Part shown: positions 10,987-23,043 of the stretch, piece after piece
How positions within the stretch are numbered: position 1 is the stretch's first letter
Layout of the letters: every line of letters begins with the position of its first letter
Origin: Salvia splendens
Taxonomy: Eukaryota; Streptophyta; Magnoliopsida; Lamiales; Lamiaceae
Reading direction: 5' to 3'
Length of the DNA: 64,000 bases
NCBI RefSeq assembly: GCF_004379255.2
Contig: NC_056034.1
Coordinates: 7,504,501 to 7,568,500 of the forward strand
Made by a program: the position numbers and the translations under genes
Notes under the pieces: generated by a model
Told to the model about the DNA's origin: nothing
What the model saw: the letters and a program-made list of their open reading frames with translations, nothing else
Databases searched by the model: none

Positions 10987-12495
10987 AGGTCCATGGGAGA
11001 TCCACTCTCTTTCAAACTTATCCTAGCTTTGCTTGGAATAAGTTTGGGGGGTGTCTAGTGGATTCCCTCTTTTACCTCTCTCCCTCTTTATTTGATGATG
11101 ATACCCCGGCCTGTACCCCTATTCTTTTGATGATATTTGATGATGATATGTGGGCATGTAAACTTATGTGGTTTTGTTTCCTTGTTCCACTTGTGTTTGT
11201 GTCTTTGTTTTTCTTTTTAGGTTTGTTTTTCTTGTTTCCTTTTGTGTTGAATTATCTCCCTTGGCTAGGATGATAGTAGGGTTGAGAAAAATTGAAATTT
11301 GAACGAGTGTGAGACATGATGGAGGAGTTGCCAATGATGATTTTGTGCAAAAAAAAAAACTTTCGAAAACCTTGTTGATATGGCTAAAGAACATGTGATT
11401 TTTCATTTCAAATTGCCTAAAGTGAATTACATGGTGCCTTGTCTTTTGCCAAAATGACCTTGTGAGAATTGAGCCTATATTGTTCCTAAATGTGTGATTT
11501 ATCTCAAACATGTCGTATGTTTCTAGAACTTGCTCGCGATTTCTTTGAGTCTACATAGTGATCATAGAGATAAGGGAGGACGTTAGGCCATCCTTGTTAG
11601 CCAAATTCTACTTTTACCCGTTATCATGTTAATAATCTTTGTTAGCCCACTTTGAGCCAATAACCTTTCCTTTGACAAACCATGGGGTTGGATTTCTTGT
11701 GTTCTATTTTTGAAAAATCAAAAGGAAATGAAAGTTTGAAAAGGGGAATTAGCAAATGAAATAGAAGCTTATTGAGGTAGAAAAACAAAAGAAAAAGAAA
11801 GAAAGAATAGTGATGTTACCATGCAAAGCATGGAGAAAAAGAAAGAAAAGAAATAGAAAAAAAAAGAGAGAGAAAAGAAAAGAAAATTGAAAGTGAGAAA
11901 TAGTTAATAATTGGCATTTATTGGAAAGGGTGTGTGAAGGTTGAAAAAGAGGTGAAGAACAAAAATGGAATGTTGGTAGATGAGAAGAGTCTAGGGAAGC
12001 CTAGAACTAGCTAGATTGGGGAAGAAAGTTGGTGAAGTTGAGCAAGATATTGGGAATTAAAGTCACTTTAGCCGAAAATTGCCTCACCTATCCAAAGAGC
12101 CTACATTACAACCTATTGAAAAGACCTTTCGGACCTTATATCTTTAATCACACCATAGTAGAGGAGAGTGTAAATTTCGAGCAAGCCTATGGTAAACTAT
12201 GCATGTTTTGATGATTTGAGAGTTATGTCAAGAGTTTATATACTTTGAGAGTGAGTGAAATTTCTAAAATGCACATTGCATTTTCTCCTTGAGAGGGCAA
12301 ATTGGCAAGGTTGAGTACATGATAGTAACTTGAAGCTATATTTCATAATACTTTACATGCATCCGAGGCCATTGATACTTGTCGTATTTTATTTCTATTG
12401 AGGCAATGATGACACTCCACATCCTTGCATGAGTTTGTATGTCTTGTTTCTTTCTTCTTGTTCGAGGACTAACAAATGTTTAAGTTTGGGGGAGT
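10987..12495 (+). other. Athila 3' untranslated region and polypurine tract
   Basis: There is no convincing ORF over 100 codons on the plus strand. The stretch at 11740-11900 is strongly purine-rich (AAAGAAAGAAAAG-type). The region ends in AAGTTTGGGGGAGT directly before the LTR at 12496, the expected polypurine tract for plus-strand priming. A small open frame at 12029-12211 has no recognisable domain. Confidence 0.7.
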
Positions 12496-13844
12496 TGACA
12501 AACTCATAGTTTAGGATGTTTAGATGGGTGATTAACACATGTTGTTGAATCTTTTGAGGTATAAAGTATATGTTTCACCCACTTTTCAGCTATTTTTTAG
12601 AGTTAACAAGTTTGTCGGAGTTTTGATGCAAGAACAGGTCTAAAACGGGCAAAACGGAGCGAACGGGCTGACCACAGAATGTTCGCCCGACCGGGCGAAT
12701 TTCATATAAAAAACGCCCGGTCGGGCGCAAGCCGAAGAAAACAGAAAGTTCGCCCGACCGGGCGTTGTTCATCCAACAAAACGCCCGACCGGGCGTTTGA
12801 AGCCTCATCGCGATTTACCCAGATCGCCCGACCGGGCATATTCCGACTTACAGATCGCCCGACCGGGCGATTTGTCGCTGTTGCCAACTTTGCCTCTTTC
12901 TTACTCCGGATATAAAAGGGTTCTCACTCATTTCCAAACCCTAACTCCCACACCACGAATCTTAGCAAGAAAGTAAGGTTTTGAGAGGATTTGAAGTCAA
13001 GGAGCTTCCCATTTCCAAGAGATTGGAGGAAGGAGACCCCCCACCATCAATTCCACCATAGGGAGTTCTAGTATCATTTCTATTATGTGTAGCTTTGTTT
13101 TCCTTGTTTTTGCTTTTATGTTAGCTTTGACTATGAGTAGCTAAGCTTTTAGTAGGGATTTGGTGAAGTTTGAATGGATTGTATGGATTGAATCTATGGT
13201 TGAATGCGTATCTATCTCTTTTGTTGGTTTTGTTGAACCTTGGTCTTTTAATATCTAATTGCTTAGCTACCAATTAGATAAATCTTGTACCTAATTGATG
13301 TTATTGAGAAATACAAGATTAGGATAGATGTGTAATCAACAACTCCGTGCATTATATGTAATCGAGAGATGCATAAGCTAGAGAGAGGGCTTGGGTCCGT
13401 TGTGCTTTGGAGTCAATCTCGAATTGTATGGACGAGACTCCTACACTAGAGATTGACCCACGTGTTAGATGCACCCGAGAGGGGGTCTAACCGATTATCC
13501 CGACTTTCCTAACCGCATTTGAGGCCCAATAGATGAGCATGACCCATAGATGAAATCCTTGATCCATTCTAACGGATCCATTTCCCTATACTTTCCCAAT
13601 TTGTGTGAAAACCTATCTTTGTTTGTTTGTTTTTCTTAGTTAATTGTCTTACTAGCTTATTTGTTCTTTGATCTTAGTTAAGAAAACCAAAAACCCATTT
13701 TATTAGTCTAGATAGTGTTCAAAGTTACATCATAGTATTCAAACCGGCTTTTAGTCTCCGTGGATCGATAATTTAGCTTACCACGTGCTACTTAACTCGT
13801 ACACTTGCGGGTGACGCTTTTGAATACTAAATTAGCACGAGTCA
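12496..13844 (+). repeat. Athila LTR 2, shared by both units
   Basis: It matches LTR 1 at an offset of 11,050 bp with no difference seen by eye, including the GC cluster, TATA box and end GCACGAGTCA. It serves as 3' LTR of unit 1 and 5' LTR of unit 2. No target duplication lies at either edge: it is bounded by the polypurine tract on the left and the primer site on the right, as expected for a recombination-derived tandem. Confidence 0.93.
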
Positions 13845-14010
13845 AGTTTTTGGCGCCATTGCCGGGGATATAAATTTGCTTTTGTGTTTGATATTGTGAA
13901 AAGATAGAGAATACTAGTTTAGACATTTTACTTGCTTTAATTATCTAGTTTAGTTTTCTAGTTTAGCTCTATTTTGACTTTGTTTCCTCTCTTGTGTTGT
14001 GTAGGTTTTT

Positions 14011-17000
14011 ATGCTCACGCGCTCAAGTCGTTTACCCCTTGAGCCGATTAATTTAGAGATAGAAGCCGCCAATAGAAGAAGAGGAGGACGAAGGAGAAGA
14101 GCAAGAGCTCAACATCAAGTTGAGCCAATGGAAAATCCACATGGGAACAATGAGGGAATTCCCCCTCCACCTCCACCTCCATTAAATCAAGACCAAATCA
14201 TTCTCCAACTACAACAAGAAATGGCGGAGATGAGAAGGGAAAGAGAGGAGGAAAGGAGGCGAGAGGCTCCGGTTAGAGACGCATTTGGGAACGTCAATAT
14301 CCCACATCCACCCTATGATACAAGGGTGAATGCCAACAATTTTGAGTTGAAGACAGGATTGATTCAATTTATGGAGCAACGTGTTTTCTCGGGAAGGCCC
14401 ACGGAGGATCCTAATAGGCACTTATCTAAATTCTTAGAGATTGCCAATACAACTAAGCTTAATGGGGTTCCCGACGATACAATCAAACTTAGGCTATTTC
14501 CATTCTCATTGTCGGGATATGCTAGAGATTGGTTTGATAACCTTGAGCCGGGCTCGGTTACAAGTTGGGACGACTTAGCCCAAAAGTTTTTGGATCGATT
14601 CTTCCCTCTAAGCTCCACTCTCAACCTCCAAGCAGAGATCTCCCACTTTAAAATGAAGGGCCAAGAGTCTATGTTCGAGGCTTGGGAGAGATTCAACGCC
14701 TTGCTAAAGAAATGCCCCAACCATGGGTTATCTCCGGGCCATCAAGTGAGCCTCTTCTACAATGGATGCTCGGAGTTTATCAAGAGTCAATTAGACTTTG
14801 GTTCGGGGGGTTCATTCTTGGACAAGGGGGTCGAGGAGTGCAAGAAGATGCTTCAAAGGCTTGCCTATACTAGCAAGGGTTGGAGCTCGGGCCGAGATAG
14901 TTCAATGCCGGTGGCATCGGTTGTGGATTCGGATGCATTCAATCTTCTCAACCAACAAATGATGTTGTTGAATCAAAAGGTGGATGGCCTTAGTTTGGGA
15001 GTGGCACCTATGGGAGAGCCTTTACATACCGTGGAAGATGTCAATTATGTGCATCAAGGAGGGAATCAAAGGAACTTCTACAACTATCGCCCTAACAATG
15101 GGGGTGGTAATTACCAAGGCTATCGCTCACCCTTCAATGCACATCCAAACCTTTCTTATGGCAATCCAAACAATGCTATCCAACCACCTCCACCACCTCG
15201 TTTCCCTACACCTAGTGGGTCGACAAGTGGGGCCGCTAATGTGCCCACCAATTCTAAACCTTCAAGTGATGATGTCACCCATGAGCTTCTAAAAGCTCTA
15301 ATGGAGAAGACCGATGGAATCATGACACAATCTACTAAGAGAATTGATAAGGTTGAGACGGCGGTAGTGGAGGTCACCACGAGAATGGGGGCTTTGGAGC
15401 ATCAAATGAGTCAAATTGCCCAAGCCGTGGGCCAACTTCATCAACCGGGGCAATTCCCAAGCAACACCATTCCTAACCCAAAGGATTGCAAGGCTATCAA
15501 TTTGAGGAGTGGAACAAGCTATAAGAGCCCCCCTATGCCCGAAAAGGAAGCTATTGTGCAACCCGAAGAAGAAGAGACAATAGAAGTGGAGGCATCAACG
15601 AAGAGCCCACCAAAAGATCAAGCCGAGACAATAGTTCCTCCTAAGCCCACGGAAGTTAAACTTCCTTTCCCTCAAATGATGCAAAAGAAAAAGAAGGATG
15701 AACAATTTTCAAGATTTTTGGATATCTTTAGGAAAGTTCAAATTAACATCCCTCTTGTTGAAGCACTTCAACAAATGCCAAGTTATGCAAAGTTCCTCAA
15801 GGATGTGGTATCACAAAAAAGGAAATGGGGGCACTATGAGACGGTCAACTTGACGGAGAGTTGCAGTGCAATTATTCAAAGGAAGTTGCCGGCCAAAATG
15901 CAAGATCCGGGAAGCTTCACTATTGAGTGCACTATTGGAAATTGCTTTGTGGGGAATGCCTTGTGCGATCTAGGGGCTAGCATTAATCTTATGCCATTGT
16001 CCTTCTTCAACAAGTTGAATATTGGTAAATTGAGATCGACTAGCATTACTTTGCAAATGGCGGATAGATCGGTGGCATATCCCTCGGGCATAGCAGAAGA
16101 TATATTGGTGAGGGTGAATGAGTTCATATTCCCCGTTGACTTCGTGGTGTTGGACATGGAAGAGGATAGAATTGTACCTCTTATTTTGGGAAGACCGTTC
16201 CTTGCCACCGGGAAGGCCATGATCGATGTTTCAAAAGGGGAACTTACACTTCGCCTCAATGATGAGAGCGTGACATTTTCGATATATGAGGCCTTAAAGA
16301 GGCATGATGCGGAACCGGGAGGAAGCCTACAACATTGCAATGTTGTGACCGTGATGGATGAGTGTGTTGGAGGAGTGGCACCGACCTCTTACTTGGATGA
16401 TCAATTAGAGAGATGCATTTCTCATTCCATGTATTCTTCTCATTCTTTTGATGTTTTGGATGCTAACCCCGAGTTGTTGGAATTTGTAGGTGCTTTGGAC
16501 TCGGCTAAAGAAATCCCTAGATCACTTCGTCCACAATTTCTACCTCTTAGGAGTGGAAGTGAAGATAGCAATAAAGATGGGGAAAACAAGAAGCTTGAGT
16601 TGAAGCCACTTCCACTACACTTGCGATATGCCTTTCTTGGAGGGAATGACACTTTTCCGGTAATTGTATCATCTTCTCTCTCTAGTTTCGAGTTGGATAA
16701 ATTGTTGAGAGTTCTTAGGAAGCATAAGAGAGCCATTGGGTGGTCCATATCGGATATTAAGGGAATAAGCCCAACCGTTTGCATGCATAGAATTCATTTA
16801 GACGAGGGGTATAAGCCTAAGGTACAAAACCAAAGGCGACTAAACCCTATTATGCAAGATGTGGTTAGAAAAGAAGTGTTGAAATGGTTAGATGCCGGTA
16901 TGATATATGCTATATCCGACAGTGAGTGGGTGAGTCCTACTCAAGTGGTGTCTAAAAAGGGGGGCACCACTGTGGTGAAAGGGAAAAATGATGAGTTGAT

Positions 17001-17103
17001 AGCTACTAGAGTGGTGTCCGGGTGGAGAGTTTGCATTGATTATCGCGCTTTAAAAGGGTTCTCACTCATTTCCAACTTTGCCTCTTTCTTACTCCGGATA
17101 TAA
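14011..17103 (+). pseudogene. Truncated second copy of Athila gag-pol
   Basis: The first 1015 residues or so match the 2961 gag-pol, covering gag, protease and the start of the reverse transcriptase up to CIDYRAL. The frame then runs into LTR sequence and ends after 15 foreign residues (KGFSLISNFASFLLRI region) at 17103. It therefore lacks the polymerase active site, RNase H and integrase. It could still give gag and protease if transcribed from LTR 2. Confidence 0.92.
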
Positions 17104-18032
17104 AAGGGTTCTCACTCATTTCCAAACCCTAACTCCCACACCACGAATCTTAGCAAGAAAGTAAGGTTTTGAGAGGATTTGAAGTCAAGGAGCTTCCCAT
17201 TTCCAAGAGATTGGAGGAAGGAGACCCCCCACCATCAATTCCACCATAGGGAGTTCTAGTATCATTTCTATTATGTGTAGCTTTGTTTTCCTTGTTTTTG
17301 CTTTTATGTTAGCTTTGACTATGAGTAGCTAAGCTTTTAGTAGGGATTTGGTGAAGTTTGAATGGATTGTATGGATTGAATCTATGGTTGAATGCGTATC
17401 TATCTCTTTTGTTGGTTTTGTTGAACCTTGGTCTTTTAATATCTAATTGCTTAGCTACCAATTAGATAAATCTTGTACCTAATTGATGTTATTGAGAAAT
17501 ACAAGATTAGGATAGATGTGTAATCAACAACTCCGTGCATTATATGTAATCGAGAGATGCATAAGCTAGAGAGAGGGCTTGGGTCCGTTGTGCTTTGGAG
17601 TCAATCTCGAATTGTATGGACGAGACTCCTACACTAGAGATTGACCCACGTGTTAGATGCACCCGAGAGGGGGTCTAACCGATTATCCCGACTTTCCTAA
17701 CCGCATTTGAGGCCCAATAGATGAGCATGACCCATAGATGAAATCCTTGATCCATTCTAACGGATCCATTTCCCTATACTTTCCCAATTTGTGTGAAAAC
17801 CTATCTTTGTTTGTTTGTTTTTCTTAGTTAATTGTCTTACTAGCTTATTTGTTCTTTGATCTTAGTTAAGAAAACCAAAAACCCATTTTATTAGTCTAGA
17901 TAGTGTTCAAAGTTACATCATAGTATTCAAACCGGCTTTTAGTCTCCGTGGATCGATAATTTAGCTTACCACGTGCTACTTAACTCGTACACTTGCGGGT
18001 GACGCTTTTGAATACTAAATTAGCACGAGTCA
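17051..18032 (+). repeat. Athila LTR 3, lacking most of U3
   Basis: Internal sequence matches unit 1 through GCTTTAAA at 17054 and then continues as LTR sequence from the TATA region onward. At the join there is about 1.5 copies of a 50-bp tandem repeat (17051-17100, then 17101 onward) starting TAAAAGGGTTCTCACTC. The overlaps TAAA and CCAA at the two switch points are microhomologies. The 3' end is normal (GAGTCA at 18032) and is followed by the CGGCC duplication. Confidence 0.88.
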
Positions 18033-18907
18033 CGGCCAAATCCAGGTGGAAAGCCATGAAGGATGAAGCATTTTTCGACTGGATGGTTTGTTCTACCGCA
18101 GTGAGAACATAGGAACTTGTTGTAGCCCCTGCCATAAGAGGATGCTGCATTAGCAAATGGTAGTTCACTAGGCACTGGAGCTTGAGCAGGAGTGATGGTT
18201 GTGAAGTTTCCATCAATCAATCGTTGTCTCTCTTCCTGAATCACCAATGAGAAAACCTTAGACAAAGAAGGTAGAGGAATCATTGATAAGATGTGAGATC
18301 GAAGTTGAGAAAAAGAGGTATTCAAGCCAACGAGAAACTGCATAGTGCACTCATTCTCTTGGTGCTGATTCCACTTTGAGGCGCTATCACATGTGCATCT
18401 AGTACATGTGCACCAGGAAGTAGGTTGTGAATTCCTGTATTCATCCCATAATATGCAAAGATTGGTGAAGTATGAACTGACATCAGATGATCCTTGAGAG
18501 AGAGACATGAGTTGTTGACGAAGCTGATAGATTCGAGCTGAATCAGTAGTTGAAAACCGCTCTTTGAGATCAAACCAGATTGCATAAGCATCATCGAGGA
18601 ACATGACGCTCTAGCAAATTTGTGAGGAGACTGAGTTGCGTAGCCATGAAATCACCATGCTATTGCAACGAATCCATGGCTGATAGAGAATATCATCACG
18701 AGCTGGACGTAGAATAGATCCATCAACAAACACAAGCTTGTTTTTAGCAAGGAGAGCAGTGGTGAACGATCTGCTCCACGTAGCATAGTTTGATCCAGTG
18801 AGTTGTTGAGGAACAAGATTGATTCCTGGATTGTCGCTCGGATGGAGGAAGTATGGACTGGATGTGTCCTCGGTTGGGAGCTGAGGCACACGATTGCGAT
18901 TTGCCAT
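18033..18907 (-). pseudogene. Ty1/Copia gag with one in-frame stop
   Basis: The minus-strand frame starts at the Met at 18905-18907 (MANRNRVPQLPTED) and shows the Copia gag N-terminus (LTGSNYATWSRSFTTALLAKN). A TAG at 18611-18613 interrupts it after QIC, and the same frame resumes at once (SVMFLDDAYAIWFDLKERF, a UBN2-type gag domain) to the CCHC zinc knuckle CSHCGRTNHPVEKC near 18080. It then meets the Athila insertion at 18033. Keeping one CGGCC copy, gag and pol would be in the same frame across the insertion. The element is therefore broken twice: by the nonsense codon and by the 16.6-kb insertion. Confidence 0.88.
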
Positions 18908-18988
18908 TGAGAAACCAGAAAGAGAGATCTGGAGAAAACGAGGATTGGAGGAGTAAGATTGAGTAGATCAGAAGAGAAAAGGATCGGA

Positions 18989-19062
18989 AATGAGAAGGTT
19001 TGAAGATATGAAGATTTGAAGGTTTGAAGATTTGAAGATTTGAAGATTTGAAGATATGAAGG
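18989..19062. repeat. Nine-bp tandem repeat TTTGAAGAT in the Copia leader
   Basis: Variants of TTTGAAGAT/TTTGAAGGT recur about seven times between the Copia primer site and gag start. It is likely a replication-slippage microsatellite in the 5' leader. Confidence 0.7.
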
Positions 19063-19084
19063 AAAGGAGGCGGAAGTATTTTGT

Positions 19085-19095
19085 CTCTGATACCA
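19085..19095 (-). other. Copia primer binding site, initiator tRNA-Met type
   Basis: The minus strand reads TGGTATCAGAG, the standard plant Copia primer site complementary to initiator tRNA-Met. It sits where expected, just downstream (minus strand) of the 5' LTR and about 180 bp before the gag start. Confidence 0.85.
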
Positions 19096-19106
19096 TAACA
19101 AATCTA

Positions 19107-19430
19107 TGAAGATTAACTCCATGAGCATAAACGATGAGAGAAAAAGATATTTGAGAGAAAGATAAAATTCTTATTCGACTTTATCAAAAGATTACAACAC
19201 ACCTTATATATTGGTGTTTATGCTAACTAATAGAGCAACTAACTAACTAACCGCCAGCTGGAACTAACTAACAACCAACTAACTAACGACTCCCAACGGC
19301 TACTCTCTCACGTAGTTGTGCTCGAGTGTTGATGCGGTGCATAGGCTCTTGCTTGGGGTTGCATGGCTGTGTGATGAAGGCTGCAGCTGCATGGTGAGGA
19401 AGATGAGATAGCATCCTTGATAGGAAGGAA
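19107..19430 (-). repeat. Copia 5' LTR (right boundary uncertain)
   Basis: On the minus strand a TATA box (AATATATAAGG, plus-strand 19202-19212) precedes a transcribed leader that ends near AATCTTCA at 19107, a plausible CA terminus before the primer site. The outer U3 end could not be fixed because the partner LTR is outside the window. TGGGTTTATC (minus strand, near 19442) and TGCTATCTC (near 19414) are candidates. Confidence 0.5.
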
Positions 19431-19857
19431 TGATAAACCCAGATTTAGATGCACTGTTAATCAAATCTATGATTAATGATTGATATGTTTATACTTATAA
19501 CTTACTCCATATGAGAGGCAATAGATTATAGACCTATTTATATATCGGAATTTTTAAGGTAATAGGAAGGTTCCAGATATAGTTGCCTTCTCCAATCATA
19601 AATATAAGATTCCACATCCAGTTCATACATTAGTTAGTATAGTACTTACTACTATTTTAGATCAAAATTGAGCATATATATATAAATTGAATATTAAAAT
19701 TTCCAGCTAAACCAAAAGGAATATTATGGGTCTAAAATTAACTATACTTCTGAAATATATTTGATTTAATATGCGTTTTATTTGTGAGTAGGAAGTAATT
19801 ATCTTTTGGAAGAGGAATAGAGTATTTAGTGCGTGTGGCTAATTTTACGTTTTATTT
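19431..19857. other. AT-rich interval, no gene seen
   Basis: There are no credible ORFs, RNA genes or clear repeats. It separates the Copia U3 from the PIF/Harbinger element and ends in TTA, the left target copy of that element. Confidence 0.6.
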
Positions 19858-19860
19858 TTA

Positions 19861-21705
19861 GAGCATCCATAATGGTGGACGATCGTCCTCGTCCGATAAT
19901 AGTTCGACCATTATAGAGGGACGGTTGATCGGGCGACCGAAAGTTCGGTTGCGGTCGATGCCTCACCCAACCCCTTGTCCGCCCGATCGTCCACTTATTG
20001 CAGGACCGCGAACGAGGACAAGCGACGCGTTTTCATTTTTTTTTTCAATCTATAAGTACACCTCATTTCTCACACACAACATCTCTCAAATCTTGCTCAC
20101 TCAATCACTCACTCACTCACTCACTCTTCCAAAATATTTCCTGACGAGGATCCAAATCGGACTATGGAGTGCATAATGTTTGCTTTAGGGGACCAGATTC
20201 TCGCTGGTATTCGTGCAATACAAGAGCAAGAACAAGCCGAAGAGCAGGTCCCGAGGCCAATCCGCCACCGGACATCCGTCCGCCGAGAGCATGGCGTAGC
20301 TCATCAATGTCTGTTCAAAGGCTACTTAGCTGATGAACCACTGTAGGGACCGACGGTTTTTTGCCGGCGGTTTAGGATGCGGCAAGAATTGTATCTCCGC
20401 ATTGTTCATACGATGGAGGTGCGCGACGAGTACTTCCAGCAGCGGCTAGATGCGGCCCATAGAATCGGGTTATCCCTGTTTACGAAGTGCATGGTTGCGC
20501 TTCGACAGTTGGCCTACGGCACCACGGCGGACATGTTCGACGAGTATCTTCACGTTGAGGATACAACTCGACGGGAGTGTTTGGCAAAGTTTTGTGAGGG
20601 CGTGGTTGACGCCTTCAGCAACACATATTTGCGCAAACCGAATGCCGCTGATTGCCAGTTCCCGATGAAGATGCACGGGAGGGTGCACGTCTTTCCTGGA
20701 ATGCTAGGGAGCATAGATTGTATGCACTGGGAGTGAAAGAATTGTCCGACAGCGTGGAGAGGCCAATTCACCAGTGGGTATAAGGGTACCCACCTGACGA
20801 TGATCCTTAAAGCTATCGTTGACCACCTTATTTGGATTTGACATGCTCACTTTGGCATGGCCGGGTCAAACAACGACATCAACGTGCTGAACACGTCGAG
20901 TCTCTTCACCGAGCAATGCAACGGCAACAGTCCGATTATCGAGTTCACTGCCCACGGACGACAACATCATATGAGGTACTACTTAGTCGATGACATATAT
21001 CCGAGAAGGCCAGTTTTTCTGAAGACGATCTCATACTCAACTGATCCAAAGAGAGCTTTTTTTTACACAATGGCAAGAGTCTGCACGGAAGGACGTTGAG
21101 CGAGGATTAGGTGTGCTTCAAGCGCTGGGCAATAGTTAAATGCCCGACTTGTTCCTGGTACATGCATCATATCACCAATGTCACGTATGCGTGCATCATC
21201 TTGCACAACATGATTATTGATGATGAAGGTCCAAGAGTTGACGATTGGTCCGACAACGAAGACGGACCGAGCGCAGGTCATGCAACCCCGCCGGTCATTC
21301 GAGGTTTACCGTATGGAGTCAATGAGAGATTACAGGCAGAGGAAAACATGCGCAACCGACAAGCCCATCTTCAACTCATGACCGACGTGGTTGAAGAAGT
21401 TTTGGCACATAGTGGTCATTGAAATTGTACCTCTTTTATTTATTTCTGTTGTAACATCTTTTTCGAATTAAGTAATGTAATTTTTGCTTGTTCTTTAATT
21501 TAATATGGAGTATTTAATTTTGCTATTTATACTATGTGAAAACATTAAAAAATATAATTAAAAATTAAATGAAAAATGGATAATTGCTAGTGCGGACACT
21601 ACGACGGAACCACTGCAGAAGAAAGGACCGGACTAAGAAATGATGATATGGCAACCACTGGTCCGCCCACTAGGGCAGACACTAGGACGACCATTGTGGA
21701 TGCTC
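19861..21705 (+). mobile_element. PIF/Harbinger transposase-carrying element, decayed
   Basis: The left end is TTA then GAGCATCCATAATGG. The right end is CCATTGTGGATGCTC, with TTA two bases farther on. The termini form a short inverted repeat typical of the GAGCATCC...GGATGCTC group seen five more times here. Subterminal DNA is rich in GGACGATCGTCC-like repeats on the left and GGACCGGAC/CTAGGACGACC on the right. A TATA-like CTATAAGTAC lies at 20049-20058. The element holds a broken transposase. Confidence 0.8.
20164..21420 (+). pseudogene. PIF/Harbinger transposase pseudogene
   Basis: Pieces of one transposase appear across frames: a short N-terminus (20164-20346) ending in a stop, then RRFRMRQELYLRIVHTMEV to GMLGSIDCMHWE (20377-20736, first catalytic Asp), a TGA, GYKGTHLTMILKAI, another stop, GMAGSNNDINVLNTSSLF (20857-21099, second Asp), then a frameshift and a C-terminal part with HHITNVTYACIILHNMI (21165-21420). 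The order and motifs match the transposase at 33835. The start residues MECIM differ from MDPYEQ there. At least two stops and two frameshifts make it non-functional. Confidence 0.85.
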
Positions 21706-21781
21706 TCTTACTAGTTACTGTATGTTATTTTATATTATTTTATTTTATTTTTGACATTATTTGTAAAATATTTTAATAGTA

Positions 21782-22025
21782 CTCCCTCCGTCCTAAAATA
21801 AGTGAGTCACATTCTTTTTTGGGATGTTCGACTATAAGTGAGTCATTTCTTATTTTTAGCAAAAAATCTTATCTCTTAATTTATTATTCACCTACTTTAT
21901 TTTTTATTTACTTATCTACTTTTTCTCTCCATATACTTTACACTCTCTACTTTAACTCTTTAAATATCAATTTCTTAAATCTTGTGTCTAAAAGAAGTGT
22001 TTCTCTTATCTTGGGACGGAGGGAA
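21782..22025. mobile_element. Stowaway MITE (Tc1/mariner type)
   Basis: The left end is TA then CTCCCTCCGTCC. The right end is GGGACGGAGGGAA then TA. Length is 244 bp and the interior is AT-rich. The open frame within (21819-22028) is an artefact. Confidence 0.88.
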
Positions 22026-22378
22026 TAGTATTTTTTATTTATAGTCAAATAAATGTATCTAAAATTTTCTAATGGCTCAAAAAATACCCTCCAGTATATC
22101 CGATTTGAAATTTTATCATAATCATGTTACATCATTTTCAAACTATCTAGATTTTTTGAGTGTGCATATTTTACCACACACGTACTACTAAAATTGTCTT
22201 GTTTAAATTTGATAAAAGTTGATTTTTTTTAATATCATGTTCTTTGTTATTCATGAACTCCATTGGTACTAGTGTAGTATGAAAACATTTACAAATCTAT
22301 TACTACTAATCACTCACACATATTCACAACTCTGTGTGTGCTTGAAGCTGAGTGAGCTTTCACGGAGGCATGCCAGCC

Positions 22379-23035
22379 TAGGGATGTCAATTGGGTCGGC
22401 CCAACGGGTTTCGGGCCGACCCTACTCGGGTTGCGGTCAATCGGGTGCGAGTTAATCAGGTAGTATTTTTTTCGGTTATGAAAGCTCAACCCTAACCCTA
22501 AAAATCGGGTTTTGGCTAGCCCAACTGGTTAATCGGGTTGTTACCGATAAAATTAACATGCGATCAACCCAATAATAATTATAAAAATTAATTATATTTA
22601 TAAAATATAAAACATTTAATTATGATAAATTTGAGATATGCTTAAACTCAAACATAAACATGATCAAATTAATATTTGAGATTTGTGCAAAATGAAACGT
22701 AAATATATTTCGAGAAATTTAGAGCATGTTTTAGTGAATTTAAAGTTTCTAATTTATTTATCTATTACTAAAAATATGATATATATTTTGTATCTTTAAT
22801 AAAATTGAAAGTTATTTTTTTAGTTAATAATATTATAAAAATATTCAATGAAGTGTCGCACTAGCAGTCAAACAAATAGAACAATACAAATTTTATCGGA
22901 TTTTCGGGTCTAACCCTATCGGATTGCAGGCTAATCGGGTTTTAATTTTATCGTGCTAAAAATTTCCCCTAACCCTGAAAGTTTAGCGGGCTATTCGGGT
23001 CAACCCACGGGTTACGGGCTGCACTAACATCCCTA
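22379..23035. mobile_element. hAT-like non-autonomous element, 657 bp
   Basis: The ends are TAGGGATGTCAATTGGGT on the left and CACTAACATCCCTA on the right. The flanking 8-mers TGCCAGCC (22371-22378) and CGGCAGCC (23036-23043) agree at six of eight positions, consistent with an aged 8-bp duplication. Subterminal repeats of CGGGTTxxGGG type occur on both sides, with no coding capacity. The 22026-22378 gap to its left is AT-rich and holds no gene. Confidence 0.7.
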
Positions 23036-23043
23036 CGGCAGCC

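Larger units (their letters stand above)
1446..18032 (+). mobile_element. Athila-type Ty3/Gypsy tandem array: LTR / internal / LTR / truncated internal / partial LTR
   Basis: The block contains three LTR copies in the same orientation (1446-2794, 12496-13844, and a U3-less copy from about 17051 to 18032). The second unit repeats the first at a constant offset of 11,050 bp and I saw no mismatch between them by eye. Unit 1 is a complete 12.4-kb element with primer site, gag-pol, a second ORF, a polypurine tract and two LTRs. Unit 2 keeps its 5' LTR, leader and the gag-protease part, then is cut within the reverse transcriptase at 17054. The Athila assignment rests on the tRNA-Asp-like primer site, the FMDD reverse transcriptase motif and an ATHILA ORF1-like protein. 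The lack of divergence suggests a very young array. It most likely arose by unequal recombination between LTRs, followed by a deletion of about 6.9 kb. Confidence 0.9.
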
